Shown piece after piece: positions 1 through 13,280 of a DNA stretch of 64,000 nt. Location: positions 130,438,941 through 130,502,940 of the forward strand of contig OW804096.1 of NCBI GenBank assembly GCA_942159475.1, in the 5' to 3' direction. Numbering within the stretch: the first letter of the stretch is position 1; each line of letters begins with the position of its first letter. The translations under genes were made by a program, and so were the position numbers. The stretch is from Sthenelais limicola (Eukaryota > Annelida > Polychaeta > Phyllodocida > Sigalionidae). The notes below the pieces were generated by a model that saw nothing but the letters and a program-made list of their open reading frames with translations, made no database searches and was not told the DNA's origin.

Positions 1-509
1 ATCATAAAACAATGAAATTGCTTGTTATGGTTAACAAAAATTATTGTTTCCAATATCAATTACCTTTTTAATGTTAATCGCATTTCTCAGGAAATCTAAT
101 ACCAACTAATGGGATGGTATCATAAATACAATGAACATACATTGTCATTGTCATTGCGACATGATTATATTTCCAAGGAATTGCTTTTCATTCATTCCTA
201 TTATTGTTGCTGTCCCTTACTATTATCTTTTTTAATGGAATTGAATAAATATTATGTAAAATGGATATAAAATTAATTGCATCACATTAAGTAGTTGGAA
301 AGCTAAGGGAATACCATTGCTACATGAATTCAAACAAGATCTTAAGTTTCAACATTGCAATGGACTCCATTGACTTGTAGTCAAGCCATGGACAAACAAT
401 CGTGCTCGTACGCCCCTAGGATCGAGAGCAAGTGGTGGTATAGACCACCTGAAGACAGTATTTTAAGAGCGACGGCTTGTTGTGAAAACCTTCATACTAC
501 TGGATATAA

Positions 510-2245
510 TTCCTTTCCTCATATTTTCGGTTTTATTACATTTTATACCACATTATATCATAGCAATGTACCATTTTGACAGGAGTACGTATGTTGAGGG
601 AACCCACATGCAGCGCACTACTCACAGATGGTTTTAAATGTGCTGAGTTATCTTACACAACACCTTTGTTGAGCATCACTCAAAACTTGTACGTCAAAAT
701 ACATTCATACGTTCGGTCTCTGCATCCAGGTACCTTATATATTCACCTCACAATATTCCCCTGTTCTTATCACAGCTTCTACTACATTACATGATTACCC
801 AAGGTTGGCAATCGCACAGAAATAAAATACCCTTATTTCATATCGGCCTGATACTTTCGTCAGGTTAATTTTCTTGCTGGCAAGGCCTTCTTCTTGATGA
901 ATGCCCATTTGCTGATAACTAATAGCACGTTAATGTGATTCTCGGCAGGAGCTTATCATCTGATACGACATTTCCCCCAACACATAAAAAGAAGTATCCG
1001 GAGAATCAAGGAAACCCGCTTCACAACATAAGTTGAGATTTGTTCCGCTTTTGAGGCGCGTTTTGTTTCTATTGATAAATGGCTTTGTTGAGAACTAAGA
1101 TATTGTTTTTGCAATGGTAGACTGTATTCTAAATGAAAAATATTTGTTACCGCACAGCCTAAGAATTATTACAGAAGGACACAAATCAATAATTGATGCT
1201 TATTTCTCTTTGCAATGGTACACTGTAGAGAAACCCAATACATTGATTCAATTCATATTTCATATGTTACTGATGTGGAACAATATGAAAAATAAACAGC
1301 TCAAGTAATTATGATTATTAGCATAGTGCTGCGTTTCCCGTTGTGTGAGAAGACAATTGGGTCCTTAGCAAGGATCCCTCCTCGATTTTAAGAGAACCCA
1401 TAGGGTACTTCAGCGTTTGTGTATATTGTGACACCTTCCTATATCTTAGCTAAGTAGTTGATGCCGTGATGAAAGATGTCTTATATCCATACGGACGCAC
1501 AACATTCCTTTTTCACCGCACGGCCTAAGAACTGTTTTAAGGAGGGACACAGATAAACTTGTTTTATATACGTGTTTACAACTTTCACTATCAGCAGGAT
1601 ATATTGAATTGATGATTAGTCTGAAATTGAAATAAATCGTCTAATGCCAGAGTGGAGGTAATATAATCACAAAGTCAGTCTTTCAGACAGAAGCTACAAA
1701 ATAATGCATACGATATATAGGGTCCATGCAGCTTGATTGTACTTATCCATACTATCCTTAAAGTGAAACGTCTGCTAACAGACGATATCGAACTTCAATG
1801 AACAAAATTCCCTTCCTCATATTTTCGGTTTTATTACATTCTATACCACATTATATCATAGATATGTACAACTTTGACAGGAGTACGTGTGTCGAGAGAA
1901 CACACATGCAGATGGTTTTAAATATCCTGTATTAGTTATCAGAAGATTATGTTGTTATTATATAATTCGATCTCACATTGTCCTTAGAAACTGCAGCAAA
2001 ATCAATAAGACTTGTGTAAATATATATATATGCATGTTGGCATCGACGACACAATATATGTGTTAGCTCTAAGAATACATCAGAGGCCTTGAAAAACCTC
2101 TATCATATGTGACCGGAGAACACCCTCGAGTGCTTGGCTATCAACCAGCAATAAAGCATTATCGATCAATCAATTGTTGAGCATCACTCAATGCTTACAT
2201 TATGACAAAATACTTTTTTGCATTAAGTTTCTGCATCCAGGGGTA
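510..2245. repeat. Diverged segmental duplication, copies at 510-735 and 1805-2245
   Basis: TTCCTCATATTTTCGGTTTTATTACATT through GACAGGAGTACGT and CACATGCAG is shared by 513-612 and 1812-1908. The following GTTGAGCATCACTCAA and CTGCATCCAGG are shared at 668/720 and 2174/2232. The second copy has about 250 extra bases between these blocks. The short open frames over the first copy are not conserved in the second, which argues against coding. Confidence 0.8.
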
Positions 2246-2510
2246 TACGAAATCCTTACTTAAGATTATCCTTTATGGCTTAACCACTCTGTACTGTGGC
2301 TAATGTCCTCAGCGGAGACTGGACCTTGCCAACCAGATCTGCCGCTAAACGAACTGAACTGATTTTCCCTTCCTTAGCTGCTTTTCTATGCCTATAGGCA
2401 GCTGGTAAGGAGCCTTTAGGGAAGGAATTTGTTATACAAACAATGTTAATTGTTATTTCTACAGTAGAAATGTCCTACCTGAGAAAGGTCATTTCTTAGG
2501 AGAGACCATT

Positions 2511-2642
2511 TTTGAATTGAATTGAAATTGAATTGAAAAATACTTTATTTGTCTAGGTTTGTACATAAGCATACATAAGGAGAGTAGACAAATGGGTGAG
2601 CTCGACTTCTGGTTAAAATCCAGGTCTCCCAGTCGCCATCCT
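2511..2642 (-). mobile_element. Retroposon 3' end with AATTG-type tail
   Basis: Read on the minus strand, the sequence passes through GGATGGCGACTGGGAGACC... to GACAAATAAAGTATTTTTCA and then repeats of CAATT (plus-strand TTGAATTGAATTGAAATTGA at 2512-2531). An AATAAA followed by a short tandem tail is typical of LINE or SINE 3' ends. Only about 130 bases are recognisable. Confidence 0.5.
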
Positions 2643-5600
2643 TTTAAGTAAGGATTTCTTATGAATCTGCAGCTGGCTCCAATTTTAAGTACTTTCTTTT
2701 CGATATGTTATTCTTGTACTCTATTCCAATTGATGCATTTTTGCATCCATGGTCAATATTATCCATTTAAGCTATCATCCTAAAATAAGTTTCACTGTAC
2801 AATATGTACAAGGAAGAGTTCAAGCGACACCAGAAATGTTCAAAGGCTAGTTGATATGCCCGGTGGGAATGTAACGGACAGTTTATTTGATGATTCAAAC
2901 CGGTCGGTAATGGAATGGCAAACCTATTCCGAGCTTTTTACATGACCTTGGCCGTCTGTAGTCATGCAGAATGGTCGAACCAATAGCAAAGCACAGGAAT
3001 TCCCTCATTATCATTATCGTTGCCTCGTAATGCTCTACACAAACACATTTTATTAGTGAAAACTTGAGTTCAAACGATTAGCGTGCAGTCATTAGGCTAA
3101 GTGACCATGGCTCATATGTGTTCCATGGGGAGGTCTGTTCAAATGTGGTACTATGCAGGTGCAAAATGTAGACCGAATGTACGTGTATTGGTAGTATATT
3201 AATTATAATATTATAGCATAGCTGGATTCTTTAAACTGCTGTGTGAGAAAGATCTAAGTAGTGTATGGGTTTCTTAGAAACGAAAAACTAAAGGCATTTA
3301 CGTTGAATAAGAGGGCACCAGTAGGATATCGAGACGCCAAAACTTGATTTCAACAAGTAAGCTTAAGCATCCATGGACGGTACATTTAAACAGGCCATCT
3401 TTCTGCCTTCTATGGACCATAGAATCTGTTCAGGATTGCCCTCGGTGAATTTAAATTTTCATCTAATCATAATAACCAAAGAAAGAAACCTCTATTCACC
3501 GCACAAAGATTGTATGAAGTACAACCAGGAGTCAATATCTAACTTGGCAATAAAGTCTACTCCTAAAAGTAACTTTGAGGTAATCTCGTACCACTGGCAC
3601 ATTAGGCGACCTCCCCTACTCCCTTCCCCCACCGTGACCCCAACACTCACACAGCTGTTGACCAGGAATAATGCGGTTTATTCACACCAAAACCTTGGTA
3701 AAAATAAATGTAACAATGGCATGTAAAGAAATTCCAGATAAACTGCCATTTACAAGCTGTGTCCGTGACAAGGTCTCAATGGCCATTCTTGTATGGAACG
3801 TTTTGTTAATGGGAGAGGGCATGTCCCGAGCAGATGGGCGTTTCTTATTGGTCCTTAGAGAAGGTCCCCATGGTAATCTTGTAGCGTCCTTGGATACACC
3901 GTCGTGACTGTTTCTCATATCCCCAGGGTCAGTTGCTCAAAGTGGTGATGGTAAATAGATGAATAAAAGGGATGTAAGGGCGATACCTAACAACATGTCA
4001 AGCAAATGCAACATGTCGAGGTAAAGACGAGAAACACAGATGGATGTACCCACTGTCTATAACAGGAAATCCATGAACGTATACAACGACCAATGATGTA
4101 GGACAACAATTTAAAGAGGTGGAGAGGAGTCATTGACCTGGCATTTACGAATGTCAAGGCGTTCCTGATATTGCTATTCCTGCATAGGTTTTGAAGTACT
4201 TACAATCTCTTTCGTATTTTCATGAGCCACAATTTGCATAATCATGAATTACAATAGCCTTTGCATTGGGTGGTTTTATTTGCCTACAATGATTCAGAAA
4301 CCAGGGTGGAAATTAAGTAATTACTTTTGGTAATATAGATATTCATCGGGTGGCGTTGCATGTCATTTTGCGATTATCATTTCCCACTGACTGGGAGTAC
4401 TTTGAGCTAGGATGGATTAATGAGTGAGGAATCTATCCATCAAATCAAAAGCCACAGGGGTTGAATTGGGTTTCCATGAAACACCATGATGCTAATCAAA
4501 ACATGCATAACGTTTCCCATCTTTTTAGACACTAGTGTTCCTCTCCCAATAGGGCATTTGCATGTCCGCCATCTTGAATCTCGATTCGTATGGAATTATG
4601 GGCGTTGTGTGTCAGTGTAAAAGCTAAAGGAAACATGTTATGTTCCGCATGATATATTTAACAGTCAATAGCCATGTGTTATACATGTTTCCATAACACA
4701 AACCTCCATCTTTCCCATCATGCATTTGTACAAGCTGTAATATTAGTGAAACCATTCTTGCAATTTTAGTTAAAAATGGTGCTAAATATTTGTAAGTCAG
4801 ATTTGAACAGAACCCATCCCAGCATACACTGTAATATTTAGACATGCGCATTGAGACATGCAAGTCCCCAATTGGCTTGTACACACTACGTTCTGCACAA
4901 AATAGTAATGAAGACTAGATAGAGCGCTGCAAGGGGGCTGACAGTCCATGGTCCCATCGATATCAAGGATATAACGAAGTCGAATATTCTGTCACAGTAG
5001 CCAAGCTCATGGAAAGGAAATGTCTGATCCTAGGTTTGGAACTGCCTTTTGACGCGCCGACATCAGTCGTTTCTAAATGTGTTGTGGTAGAATATATATC
5101 TGACTGTGGATGTTCGGAGAATCATTAAAACATTTCCCTGATTCAATATGGCAGCTGATGGAGCTTCCATGGTGTCCACACATTTGCAGCAGCAATAGAT
5201 GGATTCCTTCATAGTAGGCCCCATTAAGAGTGACAGTACACATCAAGGATGCCATGGTATATTCCATTAATCCTACTCTTGCCTTGGGCCATCAAACAAT
5301 GCATACTCATCTCATGACTTAACCAGGGCTGCCTATTAGGGAATAATACTTCGCCCTGGGGCTACATTTGTGATCGAATTTCCATGGTCAGTTATTTACA
5401 TTGGGACGGGCCAAGGAACTTAAGATTGCGACTGGGCAAATGTAATTTTTTAGTATAATTGGTACTGTGAGGCTAGTGTTGATATTCGTATAAATACCCC
5501 TCTAATCAAGTACTGGCAATTATCTGCATGGATATATAAAATATATAAGTTTCTATTGAAATGATATCATTAAATCTTCAGGCATAACAACACCAGCCTT

Positions 5601-7014
5601 TACTTAAGCAAAACCGCCTGGTAGTCTAACCCCTAATTCATAGCTCCATGTGGGCGTAAATATAGCTAGCAGCAACTGGAAACTTGCCTAGCGTTTCCTA
5701 ATGAATCTGCAATGGACAGGCAATATTGTATGCCGTGAGCGTGAATGCCACTCCGGCTCTGCTAGGATCTAGATATGTATACAAATGGTATGCACTCCCT
5801 TTAGACATTAGATCTGGTTCACAGGCTCGGCTATTTTACTCACTAATACTTGGAGATGTTTTAATCCGATTACTATAGAATATTTATTACAGAAACAAAC
5901 TGAAACTTTAGATCACCATAAGAGAATGAATTAAGGGATGTCCATGTAATTTAGCCTCGACATTGAACATCCTGGTTCAAATTGAATCTGCATTTTTGAC
6001 AAAAATGTTTGCCTTCCAGGTATCCCGCTGAGAGCCAGTTCACCTAGCTGAGTAGTATATGGAAGTATTCCGTTCGGCCAAAACAAGTCAGAATGCCTCC
6101 ACTCCAATTTAATCCTATAGTTGAAATATCAGGACCTGAGGAACACCGTTCTCAGGAACGAGATGGTTTTGGTTGTAATTGCAATTACCTACTGAATAAA
6201 GATATTGGTAAAAAAAAAATAGAATAAATGAAAAAGGCTTACTGCATTTAAAATAAGTTTGCTACTGCTATCTTCCAACATAATACATTTACAAATTATG
6301 CTCTGTATGTTTCTCAGTGGGTTTGTGGCTTTGATTCTAAACCATTTTCTAATTATAGTAAAAACAAATGATATTATGTCATCGCATACATTCCATTTTC
6401 AGGGGGAGCTAGCATGCGCAGCTGTGATATTCCCATAGGTAAGCACATTCTTGCAATACGATAAGACGACGTAAAATAATGTTTAAGTTGGATCCCTTCG
6501 TACCTACAAAATGGGAAGTTTGCTTCTGGGAGGGCCATACAACATTTTCTTTGCAGATTTGCCCATCTGCGAACACTAAAAGATCAGGTAGAGTTTTCTA
6601 AACACTGACATGTACATCTGGTTGATAGACCAGATGCCTATTCATCTATGCTACATGGGTATTCAAAACTAATGAAACTTCAAATTTCTCCCAAAGTCTC
6701 GTCCATATAGTACAACATTTCATTATTAGCAATTTGTTTCAAATACACATGTTGAAGTATCCAAATTCCCTCATAAGTAGGTCCAACAGAGAACAGAATC
6801 CTATGGCTATTGATAGAAAACTAATGTTTTAATTCAAACCCTTTTAACTATAAATATTATAAAGAACTTTATATTAGCAAAATTCACACAAACATAGATA
6901 ATGATTTTTATAACAGACAGTACAAGTACCAACTGTTCCTAAGACATTTCAATATGTTTACTGGTAGATGAGCCTAAAGTGTCTCAAATAAGGGCAATTT
7001 CACCAAGTACTTAC

Positions 7015-7144
7015 CGCCTTTGTTCTTGCCTTTCCCACCGCCTGGATCAGGCCCTGGGTCTGGCTCGGGGTCGGGTTCTGCATTTACTGTAGACAGTATG
7101 AGAAGCGCAACGGAGAAGAGGCACACAATCCTAGCCACTCTCAT
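7015..7144 (-). CDS. First coding exon of an unknown secreted protein (signal peptide exon)
   Basis: ATG at 7144-7142 has A at -3. It opens a typical signal peptide: Met-Arg-Val-Ala-Arg, then a hydrophobic core (Ile6 to Val20), with likely cleavage after Ala22 (Val-Asn-Ala). The mature start is an acidic Pro-rich stretch (Glu-Pro-Asp-Pro repeats, 23-34) followed by Gly/Lys-rich residues to Gly43. A strong donor, G|GTAAGTACT, closes the exon in phase 1. Without splicing the frame would stop at 56 codons. The next exons were not found between 1 and 7014, so they are probably left of the window. Family unknown; an extracellular or secreted product is inferred from the signal peptide. Upstream, TTTGCCTAG just before the ATG could be an acceptor for a 5' UTR intron. 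Confidence 0.7.
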
Positions 7145-9529
7145 CTTGGCTTTTCTCTAGGCAAATGAGGGAAAACTCCAAAGGAAGCTATTTACTCAGG
7201 AGCTTATCACAGATTAGTTACAATGAATCCGAGTGTCAATGCATAAAATGAGAACACACATCCTTGTGAGTTGAAAGTGGTGAGAGGGTGGTGGTGCAGT
7301 GGTTGCTGTGGTGGTTGGGATGTTGGTGGCTGAAGGGGTAGGCAGCAGCCGTCCAGACATGCTGCTGGTACCCGTTCCTATCTACGACGAGGACCGTTGT
7401 ACGACCTCAAACTGCAATTCACCAACATACTTCCGCGATACATCCAAACTGAAGCTTGTTTACATGCACATCCTGGGACCTACTTGCCAGCAGGAGTCCC
7501 GCTGTAGATGTTTTCAGAGTGGATCATCGGCTCGTGGCTTCTTGCAAAACATTTACTCCCCGATGCAGTTTACCAAGATGTTTCAGTCACGGGGATGTCT
7601 GGAATAGTAAAAGAGGTTCTTAATGAAGCTTCCATGTACGGGCTTGACAAGATTCCAAATCTATTAAATTAGGAAGTCACTGACTCGGGTATATCTTTTC
7701 ATCAGGCAGATGAAAACTGAAGCAAAGAAATTGAAATTTCTGTCCGTGGCAAGGTATCCCAATTCAAATGATTAGTCAAATAATTTACCAGGCAACAAAA
7801 TGGCACCCATTTTATTCAAATACATATACATAATGCATCCGTCAGTCCTGTCTCTTCTATTTACACCTGTTGAATGCAGCAGCTCTAAAGCTTGAACCAT
7901 AAATGAACACGGAACTTTGTTATTTCAAAATTACAATCAATCGTCCCATAAAGGCCTATAGGGGACATGATATAACGACTCTATTCATAGTCATTCAGAC
8001 TCGAATTGCAAATGAGGAGAGCGCATGGATCTGGAAGTGATCTGAGGTGGTTATATGGGACTGGAATTTCTAAGAGATGAAATCAAGAATAGCTGAGCGT
8101 TTGTCGGCTCATGATTACTAATTAGGCCACTCGGTGCAGCTCCATGCCGGTGCATAATCCTACCGCCAATCTGTCTTTTACTCTTTCATTTATTTACCCA
8201 TTGTTTTACTAAGACACAATGCTTCCGTAGAATATGCATCGTTTCGAAACAATATGATTATGTTGATCGAATTTGCTCTTGACGCATTTTCATTAGGCTG
8301 ATGCTTTTTATATAACAAAATACCTCCCGTCAGCCGAGGAGACTTGGTTTCAATTTAGTCCCTATACTAGTATATATGTTCCTATTTAGTGGAATACAAA
8401 ATCAATGTCCAAATATATTGGAACCTGTCCTCGCTGTTCTATGATAGAGTATATGAGTATCTAACTTTAAAAACTATCCGGGGTTTATTTATTCAGATAG
8501 AAGCATTGGATCAATATCGATTTACTTTGGGGCCCAGTCAATGGCGGCAAGAAGACTTTGAGTATAGTACAAGTGAGTTATTTGATGATGGCCTGCATAT
8601 TTTTTGTCTGTGAATGGCCACCGCTTTGAAGGTAATATGGTCGTCATTTCTACTTGGAAATAATTGTCCAGATATTGGTGTCGGTATGAATTATTCCCAT
8701 ATCCATGTCTATAAACCTTACATCAAGGGGATCTTGGCATGTACCTTATACTATTCTAAGATGTCGAAAAATGATAAACCCGTGATATAGCCACGGATGC
8801 GTTGGAAATATAAATTAAGCAGCGTCAGAATCTGGATTTAACAATGCAGTACATTGATTTATAGCTTCAGAAGCTGGATTCTCTCGTAAAGACCCTAGTA
8901 ATATATGCACCATAGACTCTTACCGACCCATCTGAAAGTCATTTTACCAAAATTGAGAAGGATTTCACCCTGTTGTCTATGCGGGAGGCGATCGACGAAA
9001 ATATCGGTACACATATTGTGAAATGTCTGTATAAAATGCAAACATGCCACTATCGATATATTATATGAGACTTCATAGAGCCCTCATATTGTCTATCGTC
9101 ATACTTAGTTGTGGCAGATAAGCTATCCGCCAAACTGCGATTATACCCCCAGGATATATAAACAGACCATTTGGAAGCAGATCTCTAGAAATATAACACA
9201 CCATCCAAGACGTTTTTTTTCTATACTGTATGGCTGCCAGGAGTCAAGATATAACACATGTTACCAATTGTGCTATAAATACCACTAATTGCCTGGACTT
9301 CATGGGCACAAGTCCACGCAAATGCAGCACATTTACGCAGCATCATTCAACATTCTGTTCAACATTTATGATATGTTTCTCGCCATTTAAAGGCAAACGC
9401 TACTATTCACTGCCACGCCCCCCTTTTCCATATACCAAATATACGGACATTTTACGTACTATTCCTTTAGCATTGCAGTCTATGAGAAAATGGCGCATTT
9501 TTTCATGTTTTGTAGTTTAAAACAAACAA

Positions 9530-9910
9530 TTAATGGCTACTCCTACTGTCCCAAAATTTTCTACACATATAGTATAGGTTATATACTACATATAAAAAGA
9601 AAAAAAAACATATGTCATCGCGTTTAATTTTTTTTTATAGCTGTCTGAAATAGACATGTTTGGGAAACTGAGCTAGCTGTGGATACCCTCAGTTGTACCC
9701 ATTTAGTATGCAAGTCTATTGGGAAGTGCTGCATTTTTCTTTCACAGTTTTGGGAATAAAACAAAAATGAAAACTCCTAATGTCCCAAAATTGTCTACAC
9801 ATATAGTGCAGGTAATATTCTACACATATATAGGGAAAAAATGTATGTCATCACGTTGAAAAAATAATTGTAGCTGTTTGAAATAGACATGTTTAGGAAA
9901 CATAGAACAC
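9530..9910. repeat. About 234-bp-period diverged tandem duplication
   Basis: TGTCCCAAAATT(T/G)TCTACAC at 9547 and 9781, followed in both by ATATGTCATC / GTATGTCATC, TAGCTGT(C/T)TGAAATAGACATG and TTT(G/A)GGAAAC. The region is AT-rich with poly-A and poly-T runs and no gene. Confidence 0.75.
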
Positions 9911-9994
9911 ATTGCAAACAGCAGATTTTTGGGTTGTCAGCCATGTTTCAAAGCCCCATAATTCAGAAACTAGCACGGGGACCCATTATTTTTT

Positions 9995-10470
9995 TTCCAG
10001 TTTTATGAACACACATACTTCAAGAATCATATACTAAAGAATCAGAAAAATGACATTTAATTTCGATGAGAGAAAAATAAAATTGTTTTTATAAAATTAG
10101 TGAAAAATAGTGGGTTTTTTCGAGTTTTTAATTTAAAATTTGCATTACATATTTGTTGTTTTCAGAATGAAAATAGCCATGCATTCTATAAAAAAAGAGG
10201 AATAGAATTATTGGGCAAATAATACTCTCTCTAAAACTGTTAACCTTACTTAAATTGAGTGAATATAAATAGCAAATATGAACTATGAAGTCGAGGTACT
10301 CCAAAATGAGCCCCCCTTTTGGTCCTCATTGGTTCTTTTGAGATACCAACATTTGAAGCACTCTAATTCAAAATTGAGCACGGTGACCCATTGATTTTTT
10401 TCCATCTTTATGACCAGAAACACTTCAAGAATCAAATTTCAAAGTTTCAGAAAAATGACATTTATTTTCA
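9995..10470. repeat. Dispersed direct repeat of about 60 bp
   Basis: TTTATGA(A/C)C...CACTTCAAGAATCA(A/T)AT and TCAGAAAAATGACATTTA occur at about 10002-10053 and 10408-10463. With the preceding duplication this suggests a decayed transposon covering about 9530-10470. Confidence 0.6.
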
Positions 10471-11118
10471 TTTTCCACTAGATAGTAGCGTTTGCCTTTA
10501 ATGGAATGTCTCGCTATTTAACAAAGCCAACAGTCACACATTATCCGGCTTCTCGTGCCTGAATACCCACGGATACTTTGATTAATGCATGAATGCCTGC
10601 AATCTGGTTGGATTCGATATGCTATTTCTGCGTATACCATTACTATAGCCATAATAAGCCATGTAATGTCCCTTCAAGCATGGGGATATATGCAAGCATC
10701 CCAGTTATAGCAGGGTGTCTGTTATAAAACAGCTGTTTACTGATAGAACTGGGCCATATTTGGTACGCAATAGGTTTTTCGTAACCTTTGTTAGATATTC
10801 AACTAAAGACTATTCCCTCATTGCTGTCCACCTACACCCCCATCAGTTCTCCTCTCTCTCTTACTTTCACAGTTAATTGGTATCAATATATTCATATTAT
10901 ATATATACTACATATATAGTAAAATATGGTAATCTATACCACGACAACAATTGGACAACATGTAATATCAATATCTATGATAGTTAGATATTTCGCTTTG
11001 ATGCATTATTAATTAGAAATATAGGGAAATGGCGCTTTTCGTATCAAAGGCAAAAGGCTGTTTTGGGGGAGAAATACTTCCAACCATGCTCTGAATGCAT
11101 AATAATCTTGTGGTAAAT

Positions 11119-11353
11119 GGGTCAGATTTTTAGAAAATGTACAATTTACCTTCACCAATCCTCTCAAATAACCCACATTTAAAACAAAAATGAGCTTCAA
11201 AATGCAGTTTAACATAACAGAACTGATACTTTAAATCAATGCGATACCAAATATACTCAGATATACTCAGTATTCATCATAATTCAGCCAAGTTTAGCAG
11301 AATGTACTAAATGTGTAGAGCTGCCAATTGTACATTTTCTGAAAATCTGACCC
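11119..11353. mobile_element. MITE, 235 bp, same family as the copy at 50112
   Basis: The ends are GGGTCAGATTTTTAGAAAAT... and its inverted copy ...TCTGAAAATCTGACCC, about 28 bp with one or two mismatches. AAAT flanks both sides and may be a 4-bp target duplication. The short open frame over its left half is not a gene. Confidence 0.82.
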
Positions 11354-12477
11354 AAATATAAGTTCTATAGTACAGATACGTTTAAAAACAATGTTATCAA
11401 TAGCTGATATGGCAACTCGGTCAATGTTATGAGAGCTCGAAATTCACCATACCTGTCACTCATCATTTGGTATAATTATGACTTTAAATATTTATGACAT
11501 GTGTATATAATAAAAGTATTCACGTTCATGTGATGTTCACTGAGTGTAAAAAAATGCTTATTCACCTTAGTTAAATATTAGCATTTCCTTAATTCAAAAG
11601 ATATATATATCAAGCCGATAGCAGCCTTGAACTCGTGATTCATAGACAAATAATAAATCTAGCTATAACTCACCCTTACGTATGGCTGTTGCGGAGTGGT
11701 GTGAAGACTAACCTGATTTAGCATGGGAAATGTCAGTGCAGCGAGCAAAATCTACCTGACAACTAGCCTCCTGTCAAATACAGGCAAATATGTGGATGGG
11801 TGAGCAGGACAGTCCATACCCCCATGTGAGACCATCACTACGGCGTTAACCGTTCCAACCACCACACCACAGCTATCACTAGGAGCTCAGCAAATCTCGC
11901 CAGCACTACTTTGTTTGCATTGGAATTACAAGTATTCATAACAAACCCACTGTCGACATATTTATAACTGTCAAAGCCTCGTCCATTCATATACAGACAG
12001 ACAGATAAGGACCATTGGTAAAGGAGCACCCCATTGAGCCCCGGCAATTGCTAATAACTCACATATCAGACACAAAATTCCATTTGTCCTACGACTTGGT
12101 GTTTCCTCGTAGATATATATATTTGCATTGGCTGCCTAAACCCAGTAATGATTATTGAATGGGTGCTTACCAAATAAAAACACCAGACTAGAACTGTATA
12201 ACCAATAGCACCGTCCTTGTGGAGAACATGGTGCTGGAAGAACCAATGTTCCAACGTTCAGGCGTTAACTACTCCGACCATTCAGATTTCACCAAGAATG
12301 ATCATTCGCGATCTGCAGTTTAGACAAACTGTCCCTGGCCTCAAGGCCAAACAGGTACTGAAAGCCTGAAGTTAATTGATTTAGTCCGCAGTGATGGGGT
12401 TAGTAGAGAAAACGACCATGTGCAAGTATGTCCTACTGTTCTGGCCTTCTTGTTGTTCGGTAATACTAGGATATCAA

Positions 12478-12560
12478 CTGTGGCTCAGCTGGAGTACCAG
12501 CACCCGCATGCAGGCAGCAAACGCTGGCAATAATCCCGTCCCCCGAGCGGCGCATACTAG
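12478..12560 (+). mobile_element. Possible tRNA-like SINE or tRNA pseudogene fragment
   Basis: TGTGGCTCAGCTGGAGTACC resembles an A box, followed by a CCCGCATGCAGG arm and a decayed TAATCCCGTCCCC segment where a B box would end. It does not fold into a full cloverleaf as written. Confidence 0.3.
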
Positions 12561-12837
12561 CCATTCCACACTCCAGTTCATGCCCTAGCCTCACATCCCT
12601 GCATCTCTGCAGTACCAGTCGCACATACATATGACATAATTATATTATTTTTTTGTCTGAAATTACTTTATGGCATAATCTCATAACAGCCGCCCTTGAT
12701 TTTTGCTGATTTAAAGCTCCAGGGGCCTGAAGAAGAAGAAGGCAGACGCTTGGTCAGTAATAGGATTCCATACGTATGCTTGCCTTTACCCACGTGCACA
12801 GTTTGGGAGGAGTTCACTGGTGGCAACTACTTCCATT

Positions 12838-12881
12838 TCAGCTAATACTGCTACTTCTGCCACTACAACTACTACTACTTG
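12838..12881. repeat. Short imperfect CTA/ACT triplet repeat
   Basis: Repeated ACT/CTA/CTG triplets around 12846-12881 keep several frames open and partly explain the overlapping open frames here. Confidence 0.6.
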
Positions 12882-12966
12882 AACTACACACACAGGCCCT
12901 ATTGCTGCCAGATGTCCTGATGTGTAGAGAGAACGTGGCTTTGTATACCTCACCCACAGACTTCTG

Positions 12967-13280
12967 TTGTCCTCATTTGATAACCGAGTAGGAACTCCTT
13001 TCCACGTTGCCACAACCTCTCTTCCATATTCGGCAGGAAATCCAGCGCCAAATTGTCTCCTGACAGGAGATGCTTCATGTGTTAACGTTTCTGGTGTGAT
13101 CCACGGTGGAGGCACGGTCTACGTATTGTACCCATTGTGTGTTCAGCTGGATTGCAGCAATTGCGGCACGAATGGATGGACGAGGTGCCAAAATTATCAA
13201 TCCCTGAGTCACCCTCATCATGGTAATGTCACCAGGATAATTCTTTCAAGCTACCTATCGGATCACAAAGTCCGTTCGTC
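12967..13280 (+). CDS. Possible exon of a Cys-rich extracellular protein, or its decayed copy
   Basis: The open frame is richer in G+C than its surroundings. From about 13050 it reads protein-like, with six cysteines spaced Asn-Cys-Leu, Ser-Cys-Val, Leu-Cys-Val, Asp-Cys-Ser-Asn-Cys-Gly and Arg-Cys-Gln over about 50 residues, plus Gly-Gly-Gly and Asn-Val-Ser. A possible donor is CATG|GTAATG at 13221. Beyond it the frame runs into AT-rich DNA. The minus strand is also open across 12786-13115 and reads plausibly, so strand is uncertain. No family recognised. Confidence 0.25.

Larger units (their letters stand above)
1..7014. other. Intergenic or intronic DNA left of the signal-peptide exon
   Basis: It contains the segmental duplication and a retroposon tail, otherwise AT-rich unique-looking DNA. 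I searched the minus strand for a second exon to follow the signal-peptide exon at 7144 and saw none. Confidence 0.6.

Noticed and set aside
7299..7607. 102-codon plus frame starting Met-Val-Ala-Val-Val-Val
   Set aside because: The hydrophobic start comes from a GGTGGTTG-type simple repeat; no domain follows.
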